Source: Pontibaca salina
Lineage (GTDB): Bacteria; Pseudomonadota; Alphaproteobacteria; Rhodobacterales; Rhodobacteraceae
Length of the DNA: 64,000 nucleotides
NCBI RefSeq assembly: GCF_016307205.1
Contig: NZ_JAEIJD010000009.1
Span: 45,783 to 109,782, forward strand
Direction of reading: 5' to 3'
The notes under the pieces were generated by a model. That model saw only the letters and a list, made by a program, of their open reading frames with translations. It searched no databases and was not told the DNA's origin. Shown one piece after another: positions 25,387 to 35,600 of the stretch (within the stretch, counting starts at the first letter, position 1; each line of letters starts with the position of its first letter). Both the position numbers and the translations under genes were made by a program.

Positions 25387-25510
25387 TTTCGACGGTCTGC
25401 TCCGCAACGCCAAAGCGCTTGGCCAAGACCGATACCGGCTCGTCACTGGCCTGAATGGCCGCCCGGAGTTTCGGCGTCGTCGTCGCTTGGCTGTAAAGAT
25501 GGATCAGCAT
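25379..25510 (-). pseudogene. IS481-type transposase, N-terminal fragment
   Basis: From ATG 25510 the frame encodes 43 residues: MLIHLYSQATTTPKLRAAIQ, then ASDEPVSVLAKRFGVAEQTV. This is the helix-turn-helix start of IS481-like transposases, which normally continue WKWRKRD and run to about 300 residues. Here the similarity ends after EQTV and a TGA follows within three codons, at the arm of the inverted-repeat element. No catalytic DDE domain is found in the window. It is a dead remnant and evidence of past insertion at this locus. Confidence 0.72.
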
Positions 25511-25822
25511 GATGATACCCCGTCCCGAATGTCTCTCAGAACCGATCTTGCCATGAAGAATGCGGAGCGCCGAGAGGAAATGTGATCATCCGGGATGGAA
25601 CGGCTACGCTTAAGCGCGTTAAAAAGCGGTTGTCGCCGCAGCAGTGCTTCTTGAATTGGCATGACGGTGTAGTCAGCGTTTCCCGTCGTGTTCGTTTCCC
25701 CTCTGAACAGAGGGGGCGTGCCAACTTCATCTCTGGTAGAGAGTATCACGACGATCGCTTTTGTTAGCCCTTCACGTCAATGAACAAAGCGTAGCGAAAA
25801 GTATAACGGATCTAAAAATAGC
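25511..25822. other. Intergenic stretch with no recognisable gene
   Basis: About 310 bases between the transposase fragment and a small secreted protein gene. It is more AT-rich than the surroundings. An 81-codon minus-strand frame (25749-25504) is not recognisable. The last 60 bases contain GTATAACGG and could hold a promoter for the gene at 25823. Confidence 0.3.
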
Positions 25823-26134
25823 ATGTTTTCTTATTGTCGAATGGCCTCATTGGCCATCGTTGGTGCAATAGCGCTGGCGTTTAGCCCAGTTGAGGCGGAG
25901 AGTCTCAAAAGAGACGATCGCAATGTCCAGATCCAACGTAGCTTTCATACAGACACTCTCTTTCCTAGTGACATCTTTCTTCCCGGCACCCCTCTCACGC
26001 GGGCATTCCCCACTGATGTTTTTTCTCCGCAGCAAATTCCTGCGCTAAACGCGCAAGGGATAATGACGGTCGAGCAGTTCTTACAGGCGGATGTGGGGGA
26101 GATTGAAAAAACCTACCGGAGCCGGGAGGCGTAA
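25823..26134 (+). CDS. Small putative secreted protein with a helix-hairpin-helix-like C-terminus
   Basis: A 103-residue frame. Residues 1-27 look like a Sec signal (MASLAIVGAIALAFSPVEAES after a short basic start). A Phe/Pro-rich middle follows (TDTLFPSDIFLPGTPLTRAFPTDVFSP), containing the near-repeat LFPSDIF / AFPTDVF. The end, IPALNAQGIMTVEQFLQADVGEIEKTY, resembles one hairpin of a helix-hairpin-helix domain. There is no good ribosome-binding site and the ATG is AT-rich upstream, so this may be a truncated gene in a decayed region. No function is assigned. Confidence 0.35.
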   Translation: MFSYCRMASLAIVGAIALAFSPVEAESLKRDDRNVQIQRSFHTDTLFPSDIFLPGTPLTRAFPTDVFSPQQIPALNAQGIMTVEQFLQADVGEIEKTYRSREA

Positions 26135-26441
26135 AGTGCAGGGAATGCAGCAGGAAATTGGCGCAAAGCTACAAAAGCATTGAAACCGAATTCGACCGGA
26201 CTTGATGCAAAAGCCTAACCTAAAAACTGCACCCCTTTTAAAGACGCGGGGGCGCCCCACGCGCCACCTTGCTCACTGACAAACCTGTGAGTGATAGATG
26301 CGGCGCTCTTATTCTAGGAAGGGGCCGACACCGCCTAATTCTGGTGAGGTTGGTCCATTTACGTCCGGCTCCGTTGAGAGAGTTGCCGGAAATTTCGGTC
26401 TGTGAAACGGATCAGCAGGCAGTCAGAGAAGGAACTTAGAA
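26135..26441. other. Intergenic stretch
   Basis: About 305 bases without a convincing gene. It includes GACGCGGGGGCGCCCCACGCGCC near 26244-26266, an imperfect GC-rich dyad, and ends with AGAAGGAAC as ribosome-binding site for the following lipoprotein gene. Confidence 0.3.
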
Positions 26442-27449
26442 GTGTTCAACAAACTGTCATATGGACATCGTCCGGCGAAGCGCGTGGCGCTGCCACTGAT
26501 AACTGTTGCGATGGTTGGCGTGGCGGGTTTTCTGGCCGCCTGCAAAACGGATGAAGCCGAGGCCGGAAACGGCGGCGATGTTCAAGCTGAGGTGGAAGCC
26601 CTGCTCGACGGTGTTGCCGCCGGCCAGTCCGGGCTGAGGGTCACTGGCGCTGTCACCAGTTCGGATTTGGTCTTTGTCGATCCTGCGGGGCGGCCGACTG
26701 CCGAATTTCGCCCGGCACGCCAAAGCAGGGCCACCTACTCCCGCAATGGCAACAATGCCGATGGGCCTTATCGGATCATTGCGCGAACCGGCGTCTCCGA
26801 CCCGAGTGGGGAGCAGGACATTGTTGGCTCTTGGGTGACGGTGGTGCTCCCAGCAAAGGCGGCACCGGGGGCATATAAGGTGGCGTCGGGCCGCGCCGCA
26901 AAAGACAATGAGGCGCAGGCCTCGCTGACCGGTGAGCATTATAATTGGGCGTTCGGCGACAAAGTGCAGGGGGATCTTTACGTCGCCGAGATCGGCGATA
27001 GTCTGACCGCAGCTTGGGACTTTACCGCGCAGAACAAGTCCGGAGAAATGGTCGAGATCAAAGGTGGCGTGAAAGAGCTTGCCTTCTGGCCCCAGCAGGA
27101 GACGAAATACACGATCAGCATCAATGGTGAGACCGACGAGAAGTCCGGGCGGATGAGCGCGCACCGCGCCGGGGGTGTCGGGGCAACCCTCCTGCCGGGG
27201 CGTGGTATCTACCTCGAGCTGCCGGCCGAAATTGACACCGGCACCTATCCGCTGCTGCGGCACCGATCGGACAATCCAAACGGAGTTGTCCTCAATCTGC
27301 CTGACCAGTCCTACGAGGCTGTCAACGGCGAGATGACATTCGAGCGGGATGGAAATTATCTCCACGGGACGTTCAAGGCGACAACCTCAGGAGAGGATGT
27401 GGTCACTCTTGATGGGAGCTTCAGTTACGTTGTCCTGCCGGATGCGTAA
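26442..27449 (+). CDS. Putative lipoprotein with two related beta-rich domains
   Basis: A 335-residue protein starting at GTG 26442 after AGAAGGAAC. After a basic start, a hydrophobic stretch ends in a lipobox (GFLAAC, Cys34), predicting a lipid-anchored envelope protein. Two parallel segments are visible: VVLPAKAAPGAYKVASG...GDLYVAEIGDSLTAAWDFTAQNKSGEMVEIKGGVKELAF (about 125-220) and LELPAEIDTGTYPLLRH...GEMTFERDGNYLHGTFKATTSGEDVVTLDGSFSYV (about 260-333). Both follow a LPA-x-GTY ... FTA-SGE-V-I/L-G-F plan, suggesting an internal duplication of a beta-sandwich. The family is not recognised. A hairpin follows the gene, so it is probably monocistronic. Confidence 0.7.
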   Translation: MFNKLSYGHRPAKRVALPLITVAMVGVAGFLAACKTDEAEAGNGGDVQAEVEALLDGVAAGQSGLRVTGAVTSSDLVFVDPAGRPTAEFRPARQSRATYSRNGNNADGPYRIIARTGVSDPSGEQDIVGSWVTVVLPAKAAPGAYKVASGRAAKDNEAQASLTGEHYNWAFGDKVQGDLYVAEIGDSLTAAWDFTAQNKSGEMVEIKGGVKELAFWPQQETKYTISINGETDEKSGRMSAHRAGGVGATLLPGRGIYLELPAEIDTGTYPLLRHRSDNPNGVVLNLPDQSYEAVNGEMTFERDGNYLHGTFKATTSGEDVVTLDGSFSYVVLPDA

Positions 27450-27455
27450 GAAACA

Positions 27456-27487
27456 GAAAGCTGGTCTTGGAGTTCCGACCAGCTTTC
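27456..27487 (+). terminator. Stem-loop after the lipoprotein gene
   Basis: GAAAGCTGGTC (27456-27466) and GACCAGCTTTC (27477-27487) form a perfect 11-bp stem with a 10-base loop, starting 7 bases after the stop codon. The 3' side carries only TTTCC, so it is a weak intrinsic terminator by sequence but well placed. Confidence 0.65.
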
Positions 27488-27680
27488 CGCCGCGCTAATA
27501 TATGGTGCGGAATGCGGCCTGCCCGGAAACGCCGACGAAGAAGTCCCAAAACTTTCGAGGCACAACCGTGCCGTGCTGAGGGCTGCACGGTCGCGTGCAC
27601 GAACCGCCGGATCGCGATATGACAGCCGCGTCGGTCAAGATCAAAGCCATGCGCGATCCGGTCAGGCCGTCAGATCCGAC

Positions 27681-28226
27681 CTACTTGATTGGGAGATGGT
27701 CGGTCGTGAACAAGTAGTCGTCGCCTGCGCCGGAATGGCAGGCGATGCAGCCTGCGTCTGCACCCTTGGCGACGCGGCCGGCAAGGCGCATGCCGTTGGG
27801 GGTCTTGTCCAGCGTGCCGTCGGGCAGGTATTTCGCCCAGAACCAGTTGCCATTATCCGGATCATAGCCTTCTTCGCGGCGAAACATCACCGTCACCGCC
27901 CCCAGATGCTTGTCAGGGTCGGACAGGACCTGGTCGGCAGTCACGCCTTCAGGGCCGTAATTGCGTTTAATGATCAGCGCACCGTCGTGACCGTCGACGC
28001 TGCCGCTGGTGTAAAACGTTTCGAGCATCTTGCCATGCGGCTCCACCCCTTCATAGGGAAAGGCGCGGATCATGCCGTCTCCGGCAAGGCTCAGTTCCTC
28101 CATTATTGTCCAGAGCTTCGCAGCATATTCTGCATCGGTATCGGTGCCAAATGGCGCATCCTGCGCGCCTGCTGCAGTGGTGATCAGCAGCATAGCCACC
28201 GCACTGCCCGTCAATATTCGTTTCAT
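27681..28226 (-). CDS. Cytochrome P460-like periplasmic haem protein
   Basis: A 181-residue exported protein: signal peptide MKRILTGSAVAMLLITTAAGAQ, then a domain with LIIKRNYGPEG, AVTVMFRREEGYDPDNGNWFWAKYLPDGTLD and a single haem c motif CIACHSG near the C-terminus (DDYLFTTDHLPIK). This is the cytochrome P460 plan; P460 enzymes oxidise hydroxylamine or detoxify NO and carry a Lys-haem crosslink. The Lys in IIKRN is a possible counterpart but needs alignment. ATG 28226 has GGGGAAG upstream, and the 31 residues ahead of it in the open frame are not signal-like. It is a single-gene unit; cytochrome c'-beta is the alternative, a haem protein of the same fold. Confidence 0.8.
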   Translation of the reverse strand: MKRILTGSAVAMLLITTAAGAQDAPFGTDTDAEYAAKLWTIMEELSLAGDGMIRAFPYEGVEPHGKMLETFYTSGSVDGHDGALIIKRNYGPEGVTADQVLSDPDKHLGAVTVMFRREEGYDPDNGNWFWAKYLPDGTLDKTPNGMRLAGRVAKGADAGCIACHSGAGDDYLFTTDHLPIK

Positions 28227-28403
28227 GGCAATCTTCCCCGTTGTTCGGTGAATAACCTTGCGAGACGTATCTGAGATTTTACTCGGGTCGGATGGCGCCG
28301 TGCTGTCACGATGAATCACGGTCTCGTGACAGGTCGCGGGCTAATCGTGGTTTGACGGCGCGGCGCGCGCGCGGTCAGATCGAGGCACCAGGAGGCGCAA
28401 AAC

Positions 28404-28748
28404 ATGGTATCTTCGATGCGGATTGCGGCTCTTCTTGCCGTCGCGATGTTTGCTGGCGACGCATACGCGCAGGAACCCGGGGCCGTGCAACAGCTTTGTG
28501 TGCAAAACGCAGCAGCACGTACACTGGTCTTTGCCGTCGAGGTGCCGGGCAGCATGCGGCTGTTGCGCGATTTGGCGCCGGGTGAGCGGCTTTGTACGGT
28601 TGGCGCTGCCGACGCGACCGGCGTGGTGTCGGTCTATGAAACCCGTGATGCGATCGAAGGCTGTTCGCGGCTGGCGTCGGTCGGGGCGACCGAGACCTTG
28701 CACCGTTACGTCGAATTCGACCGCTGTTTCTGGGCGTCCAACAGTTAG
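28404..28748 (+). CDS. Small periplasmic protein of unknown function
   Basis: A 114-residue protein with a signal peptide (RIAALLAVAMFAGDAYAQ) and a mature part of about 92 residues containing four Cys (QQLCVQN, ERLCTVG, EGCSRL, DRCFWAS), likely two disulphides. The pattern VQNAAARTLVFAVEVPGSMRLLRDLAPGERLC suggests a small beta-sandwich. ATG 28404 or 28416 could be used. It is transcribed divergently from the P460-like gene with about 175 bases between, so the two may share regulation. The family is not recognised. Confidence 0.65.
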   Translation: MVSSMRIAALLAVAMFAGDAYAQEPGAVQQLCVQNAAARTLVFAVEVPGSMRLLRDLAPGERLCTVGAADATGVVSVYETRDAIEGCSRLASVGATETLHRYVEFDRCFWASNS

Positions 28749-28841
28749 CGCAAGTCGCCTTTGTCAAATTTCGATTCGTCTGGCGATATCCTTAGGTAGA
28801 GTTCAGTCTATCGCCGGAATTATCCATAGCGGGAAAGCGGT

Positions 28842-30896
28842 CTAGCCGCGGCGCCGTTTGCGCCGTCCTCCGCTGGCCTCGCCCGCACCGGAAGGCTGGT
28901 TAAAAGACAGTTCAGGCAGCGTGACGAGGGAGTTCAGGATCGGAAAAGGCTCAACCGAATTGGGGATTGCCGAGGCATTCACGAAATGCTCTTGAAAGCG
29001 CGGCTCGATGGCAGTTTCGATCTTGTGGATGGCGCGCACGGTGGCTTCGATCTCGGCGCGGGCATCGCGGTTCAGCAGAGCAATGCGCGCGCCTGTCCCG
29101 GCGGCATTGCCGGCGGATGTGACCTTGTCCAGCGGCGCATCCGGGATCATCCCCAGCACCATCGCGTGTTTGGGGCTGATATGCGCGCCGAACGCACCGG
29201 CCAGAACGACGCGGTCCACCTTGTCGACATCGAACTTATCCATCAAGAGACGCGCGCCCGAATAGAGCGCCGCCTTGGCCATCTGGATCTCGCGGATGTC
29301 ACGATTTGTCACGGTGATACGGGGGCCACCATGACCGCTGCCATCCCAGACCAGATAGGAATTGGTGCGCCCTTCGACGATGCACCGATCCGACCCGGTC
29401 TGTGCCGCCGACCCGATCAGGCCCGAGCCATCGACCAGCCCGGCCAAGCGCATCTCGGCCACCAACTCGATGATGCCTGAGCCGCAAATGCCGGTGATGC
29501 CGGTGGTGGCGATTGAATCTTGGAATCCGTCCTCGCTCGACCAGAGATCGCTGCCGATCACCTTAAAACGCGGCTCTTTCGTCACCTCATCGATTTCGAC
29601 CCGCTCGATCGCGCCCGGAGCCGCCCGCTGGCCGGAAGAAATCTGCGCCCCCTCAAAAGCCGGTCCGGTGGGCGACGAGCAGGCCAGAACCTTGTCTTTG
29701 TTGCCCAAGAGGATTTCGGCATTGGTGCCGACATCGACGACCAGCACCAGATCTTCGGATTTGTCGGGCGCTTCGGACAGCGCGACAGCCGCCGCATCGG
29801 CACCGACATGGCCGGCAATACAGGGCAGCAGATAGACCCGCGCCGCAGGTGGCAGGGCGGTCAGGTCGAGGTCGCGGGCCATCAGGTTCATCGCGTCCGA
29901 AGAGGCCAGCGCGAAGGGTGCCTGACCCAGTTCGAACGGGTCGATGCCCAGAAACAGGTGGTGCATGACCGGATTGCAGACAAAGACGGCATCGAGAATG
30001 TCGGTGGTCTCGATCCCGGCCTCTTGGGCGACCTGCCGGAACAGCGCATTCATGCCTTCGCGCACGGCGGCGGTCATTTCTGCCGCGCCGCCCGCGTTCA
30101 TCATCGAATAGCTGACCCGGCTCATCAGATCCTCGCCAAAACGGATCTGCGGGTTCATGATGCCGGAGGAGGCGACGACCGCGCCGGTTTGCAGATCGCA
30201 CAGATGGCCAGCAATGGTGGTCGAACCCAGATCGACGGCAAGGCCGAAAATCGGGCCTTCGTGAAAGCCGGGCCAGATCCGCATGATCCGGGCTGGCGCG
30301 GCTGCGTCGCCAAAATGCACGGCACAGGTGACTTGCCAGCCGCCCTTGCGCAGGATCGGCTGCATATCATTCAGCACCGGCAGGTCGATGTGAACATCAG
30401 GCAGGTCCCACTGCGTCGCCAACGCGTCGCGCAAACGTTCCAGATCGCCCGAGGGATCGTGCATATCCGGCTGTGCGACCTCGACATAAAACAGGCGCAC
30501 GGCGGGATTCATCACGATGTCGCGGGCCTCGGCACGTTTGCGCACAACTTGGCGGTGGACCTGGCTTTCCGGGGGCACATCGATCACCATATCGCCCTGA
30601 ATGCGGGCCTGACAGCCCAGCCGCCGGCCAGATGGCAAACCGCGTATGTCATCATAGCGCTGTTCAACCCCGTTCCATTCTGACAGCGCGCTTTCGGACA
30701 CCGTGACGCCATGTTTGGGGAAGGAGCCGAAAGCGGGGGTCACCTGACAGCGCGAGCAAATGCCGCGCCCGCCACAGACCGAATCCAGATCGACACCGAG
30801 TTGGCGCGCGGCGGTCAGCACTGGCGTCCCGAGGGGTACGCGGCCACGTTTGCCGGAGGGGGTGAAAATCACCAGAGGGTCTTTTGTCATCTGCAC
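28842..30896 (-). CDS. Corrinoid-protein reductive activator (RamA/RACE-like, 2Fe-2S ferredoxin plus ASKHA ATPase domain)
   Basis: A 684-residue protein that would use ATP to drive reduction of inactive Co(II) corrinoid proteins back to Co(I). The N-terminus is a plant-type ferredoxin with Cys41, Cys47, Cys50 and Cys95 (CGGRGICSRC ... LGCQA). An actin-like ATPase (DUF4445) follows: GLAVDLGSTTIAGHLCDL, VCNPVMHHLFLG, LVVDVGTNAEILLG and VVLAGAFGAHISPKHAMVLGMIPD. The tail is basic (GGRRKRRRG). In Rhodobacteraceae I recall such a protein serving a split cobalamin-dependent methionine synthase; a matching folate:corrinoid methyltransferase is at 53972. The corrinoid-binding protein itself is not in this window. 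No signal peptide: cytoplasmic. Confidence 0.88.
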   Translation of the reverse strand: MQMTKDPLVIFTPSGKRGRVPLGTPVLTAARQLGVDLDSVCGGRGICSRCQVTPAFGSFPKHGVTVSESALSEWNGVEQRYDDIRGLPSGRRLGCQARIQGDMVIDVPPESQVHRQVVRKRAEARDIVMNPAVRLFYVEVAQPDMHDPSGDLERLRDALATQWDLPDVHIDLPVLNDMQPILRKGGWQVTCAVHFGDAAAPARIMRIWPGFHEGPIFGLAVDLGSTTIAGHLCDLQTGAVVASSGIMNPQIRFGEDLMSRVSYSMMNAGGAAEMTAAVREGMNALFRQVAQEAGIETTDILDAVFVCNPVMHHLFLGIDPFELGQAPFALASSDAMNLMARDLDLTALPPAARVYLLPCIAGHVGADAAAVALSEAPDKSEDLVLVVDVGTNAEILLGNKDKVLACSSPTGPAFEGAQISSGQRAAPGAIERVEIDEVTKEPRFKVIGSDLWSSEDGFQDSIATTGITGICGSGIIELVAEMRLAGLVDGSGLIGSAAQTGSDRCIVEGRTNSYLVWDGSGHGGPRITVTNRDIREIQMAKAALYSGARLLMDKFDVDKVDRVVLAGAFGAHISPKHAMVLGMIPDAPLDKVTSAGNAAGTGARIALLNRDARAEIEATVRAIHKIETAIEPRFQEHFVNASAIPNSVEPFPILNSLVTLPELSFNQPSGAGEASGGRRKRRRG

Positions 30897-31007
30897 GCGC
30901 CTTCTGTCTGTCCCTTACAGGATAGGGCTTTGCATGAAATGGGAAGGGCGGAGAACGGCAAATCGACCGCCGCGCGCGTCATCGGCGCGGCGCGGGTGGC
31001 GAGGATT

Positions 31008-31043
31008 GGCGCCTCCGGCGGGGATATTTCATGCAAGAAGAAG
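31008..31043. repeat. Rhodobacteraceae-type GCCTCCGGCGGGGATATTT intergenic motif
   Basis: The stretch GCCTCCGGCGGGGATATTTC followed by ATGCAAGAAGAAG resembles a motif I recall as abundant between genes in Roseobacter-group genomes (CTCCGGCGG-GGATATTT-purine-rich). The first part can fold as GCCTCCGGCGG. Only one copy was noticed in this window, so the repeat status rests on recollection. Confidence 0.4.
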
Positions 31044-31124
31044 GGGCGGGTTACAGAAAATAGTGGCCGGCTGACCCGGTTATATGCGATGTGTGCTTTC
31101 CTCTGGCTGCGATTGGTGCGATAG

Positions 31125-32609
<1,485 letters not shown>

Positions 32610-32671
32610 CCCTCGGGGCCAATGCCTGTAATCAGGGCCGATGCAACACTGCCTTGACTGACAGCTGGGAT

Positions 32672-35600
32672 TTATTCAGCGGACACCGCTAATTCGTCTT
32701 GAAAAAGGGGATGACGCAATTTGTCCAGCATCTCTTTTGGGCAGATCTGAATGAATTTGTGCACCTCGCTGTCCCAGTTTTGCAGGATTTCGCCCGCTTT
32801 GCGGCTGCCGGTTTCCTTGGCGTGGCGGTCGATGAGGGATTTCAGCTCGGAGCGATAAAAGGGGCTTTCGACTGCGCCGGTGACGAGGCTGTCCATGTTG
32901 ATCAGCGGGGCGGTCTGGCCCTCGGGGTCATACAGATAGGCCATGCCGCCAGTCATGCCCGCGCCAAAATTGGCCCCGATCTGGCCGAGGATCACCGCGA
33001 CGCCGCCGGTCATATATTCGCAGCCATTGCTGCCGCAGCCCTCGATCACCACATGCGCGCCCGAATTGCGCACCGCAAAGCGTTCGCCGGCGCGGCCTTC
33101 GGCGAAAAGATATCCCGCCGTCGCTCCGTAAAGCACGGTGTTGCCGATGATCGTGTTCTGCGATGGCTCACGCGGGCTGCTTGCTGGCGGGCGAATCACG
33201 ATCAGACCGCCCGAAAGACCTTTGCCAACATAGTCATTGGCATCACCCCAGACTTCCAGCTTCAAGCCGTGAACCGCAAAAGCGCCCAGCGACTGCCCGG
33301 CGCTGCCGGTTAATTTGACCATCAAATGATCGGCTTGCAGGCCATTGTTCATCCCGAATTTGCGCACGATATGGCTGGAAATACGGGTGCCTACAGTCCG
33401 GTGCGTGTTGCGCACCGCATAGTGCAGTTGCATCTTTTCGCCATCCTCAAGAAAGCGCTGTGCATCCTTGACGATGTCCGCATCCAAGGTGTCGGGCACC
33501 GCGTTGCGGGGGCGGCTGCGGTCATAATGTTGAGCGCCGCTGGCATTGACCCGGATCAGCATCGGATTAAGGTCAAGATCGTCGAGATGCGCGGCACCCC
33601 GGCTGACCTGTGTCAGCAGGTCGCTGCGCCCGATCACCTCGTCAATGCTGCGCGCGCCAATAGCGGCCAATATTTCGCGCACTTCTTGCGCATAGAAAGT
33701 GATCAGATTCACCACCTTGTCGGCATTGCCGGTAAACTTCGCGCGCAATTCCTCGTTCTGTGTGCAGACACCGACGGGGCAGGTGTTGGAGTGACATTGC
33801 CGCACCATGATACAGCCCATGGCGATCAGGGCGGCGGTGCCGATGCCGTACTCTTCGGCCCCCATCATCGCCGCCATCACGATGTCACGACCGGTGCGCA
33901 AACCGCCATCGGTGCGCAGCGTCACCCGGTCGCGCAACTTGTTCATCGCCAGCACCTGATGGGCTTCGCTCAAGCCCATTTCCCAGGGCAGGCCGGTATA
34001 TTTTATCGAGGTGGCGGGACTCGCTCCGGTGCCGCCATTATGCCCGGAAATCAGGATGATATCGGCCTTGGCCTTGGCCACCCCGGCGGCAATCGTGCCG
34101 ACACCGGATTGCGCCACCAGCTTCACCGTCACCTTGGCCTGCGGGTTGATCTGTTTCAGGTCATAGATCAACTGCGCCAGATCCTCGATGCTGTAGATAT
34201 CGTGATGTGGCGGCGGCGATATCAAGGTGACGCCGGGTGTGGACAGGCGCAGCCGCGCGATCAGTTCGGTCACTTTCATACCTGGCAACTGCCCGCCTTC
34301 GCCGGGCTTTGCCCCTTGCGCGATCTTGATCTCAAGCTCTTCGCACTGGTTGAGATATTCCGCTGTCACGCCAAACCGTCCCGAGGCCACCTGTTTGATC
34401 TTAGCCGACGGGTTGTCGCCATTGGCCTGGGGTGTGAAATGCGCCGGGTCTTCTCCGCCTTCGCCGGAATCGGATTTCGCGCCGATGCGGTTCATCGCCA
34501 CGGTCAGGGTTGTGTGAGCCTCGGGCGAGAGCGCGCCAAGGCTCATCCCCGGGGTCACGAAACGCTTGCGGATGGCGGTGATGCTTTCAACTTCGTCCAG
34601 CGGCACCGATTTGCCGAGTGGTTTGATATCCAGTAGATCGCGCAGGTGAATCGGCCGACTGCCCTGCAGCTTGGCCGAATATTGTTTCCACATCTGATAG
34701 GATGCCGTGTTGCAGGCGGTTTGCAGCATATGCATGCCGGTCGCGTCCCAAGCGTGGCTTTCACCGGAACTGCGCGTGTTGTAAAACCCGCCAATCGGCA
34801 GAACGTTTTGCGCGGCCTTCCAGCCCTGCGCGTGGATTTTCTGGGCCATGCGTTCGATACCTGACACGCCGATGCCAGAAATGCGGCTCGTCATGCCGGG
34901 AAAATACTCGGCGCACATGGCACGGCTGAGGCCGACGGCCTCGAAGTTCAGACCACCGCGATAGGACGAGATTACCGAAATTCCCATCTTCGACATAATC
35001 TTGAGCAGGCCGGAATCAATTGCCTGCCGGTACCGAGCCATTGCTTCAGTCAGGGAGCCCTCGATCAGGCCCCGCGCGATCCGGTCGGCGATGCTGTCTT
35101 GCGCGAGATAGGGATTTACCGTTGTCGCGCCGCACCCGATCAGTACCGCGAAATAATGGGCATCGACGCATTCGGCACTGCGGATGTTCAGCGAGCAGAA
35201 CGTGCGTAACCCTTGGCGCGTCAGATGGGTGTGCACGGCGCTGGTGGCCAGAATCATCGGCATGCCCACACGCTCGGCATCCGAAAGATGATCGCTGAGC
35301 ACCAGGTCGCCGGCACCCGAGCGCACGGCGGACTCGGCCTCGGTGCGGATGCGGGTCAGGGCGGATTGCAGCGCGGCATGGCCAGAACCCGGCACAAAGG
35401 TGCAGTCGATTTCAGTCACGCCGGTGTTGAAGTGGCGCTTTAATTCATCCAATTCCGCATTGGCCAGAAAGGGGCTTTCCAGCACGATGATTTCGGTCTG
35501 GGCACCGGAATCATCGAGAACGTTTTTGAGGTTACCGAAGCGGGTCTTGAGGCTCATCACCCGATGTTCCCGCAGGCTATCGATCGGCGGGTTGGTGACC

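Noticed and set aside
29520..30683. 387-codon open frame on the plus strand inside the corrinoid activator gene
   Set aside because: Antisense shadow of a GC-rich gene; the minus-strand product has clear ferredoxin and ATPase motifs and the plus-strand translation (Arg/His/Gln rich) matches nothing.
33326..34636. 436-codon open frame on the plus strand inside gltB
   Set aside because: Lies wholly within the glutamate synthase gene, His/Arg-rich low-complexity translation, no ribosome-binding site logic; GC-driven shadow frame.
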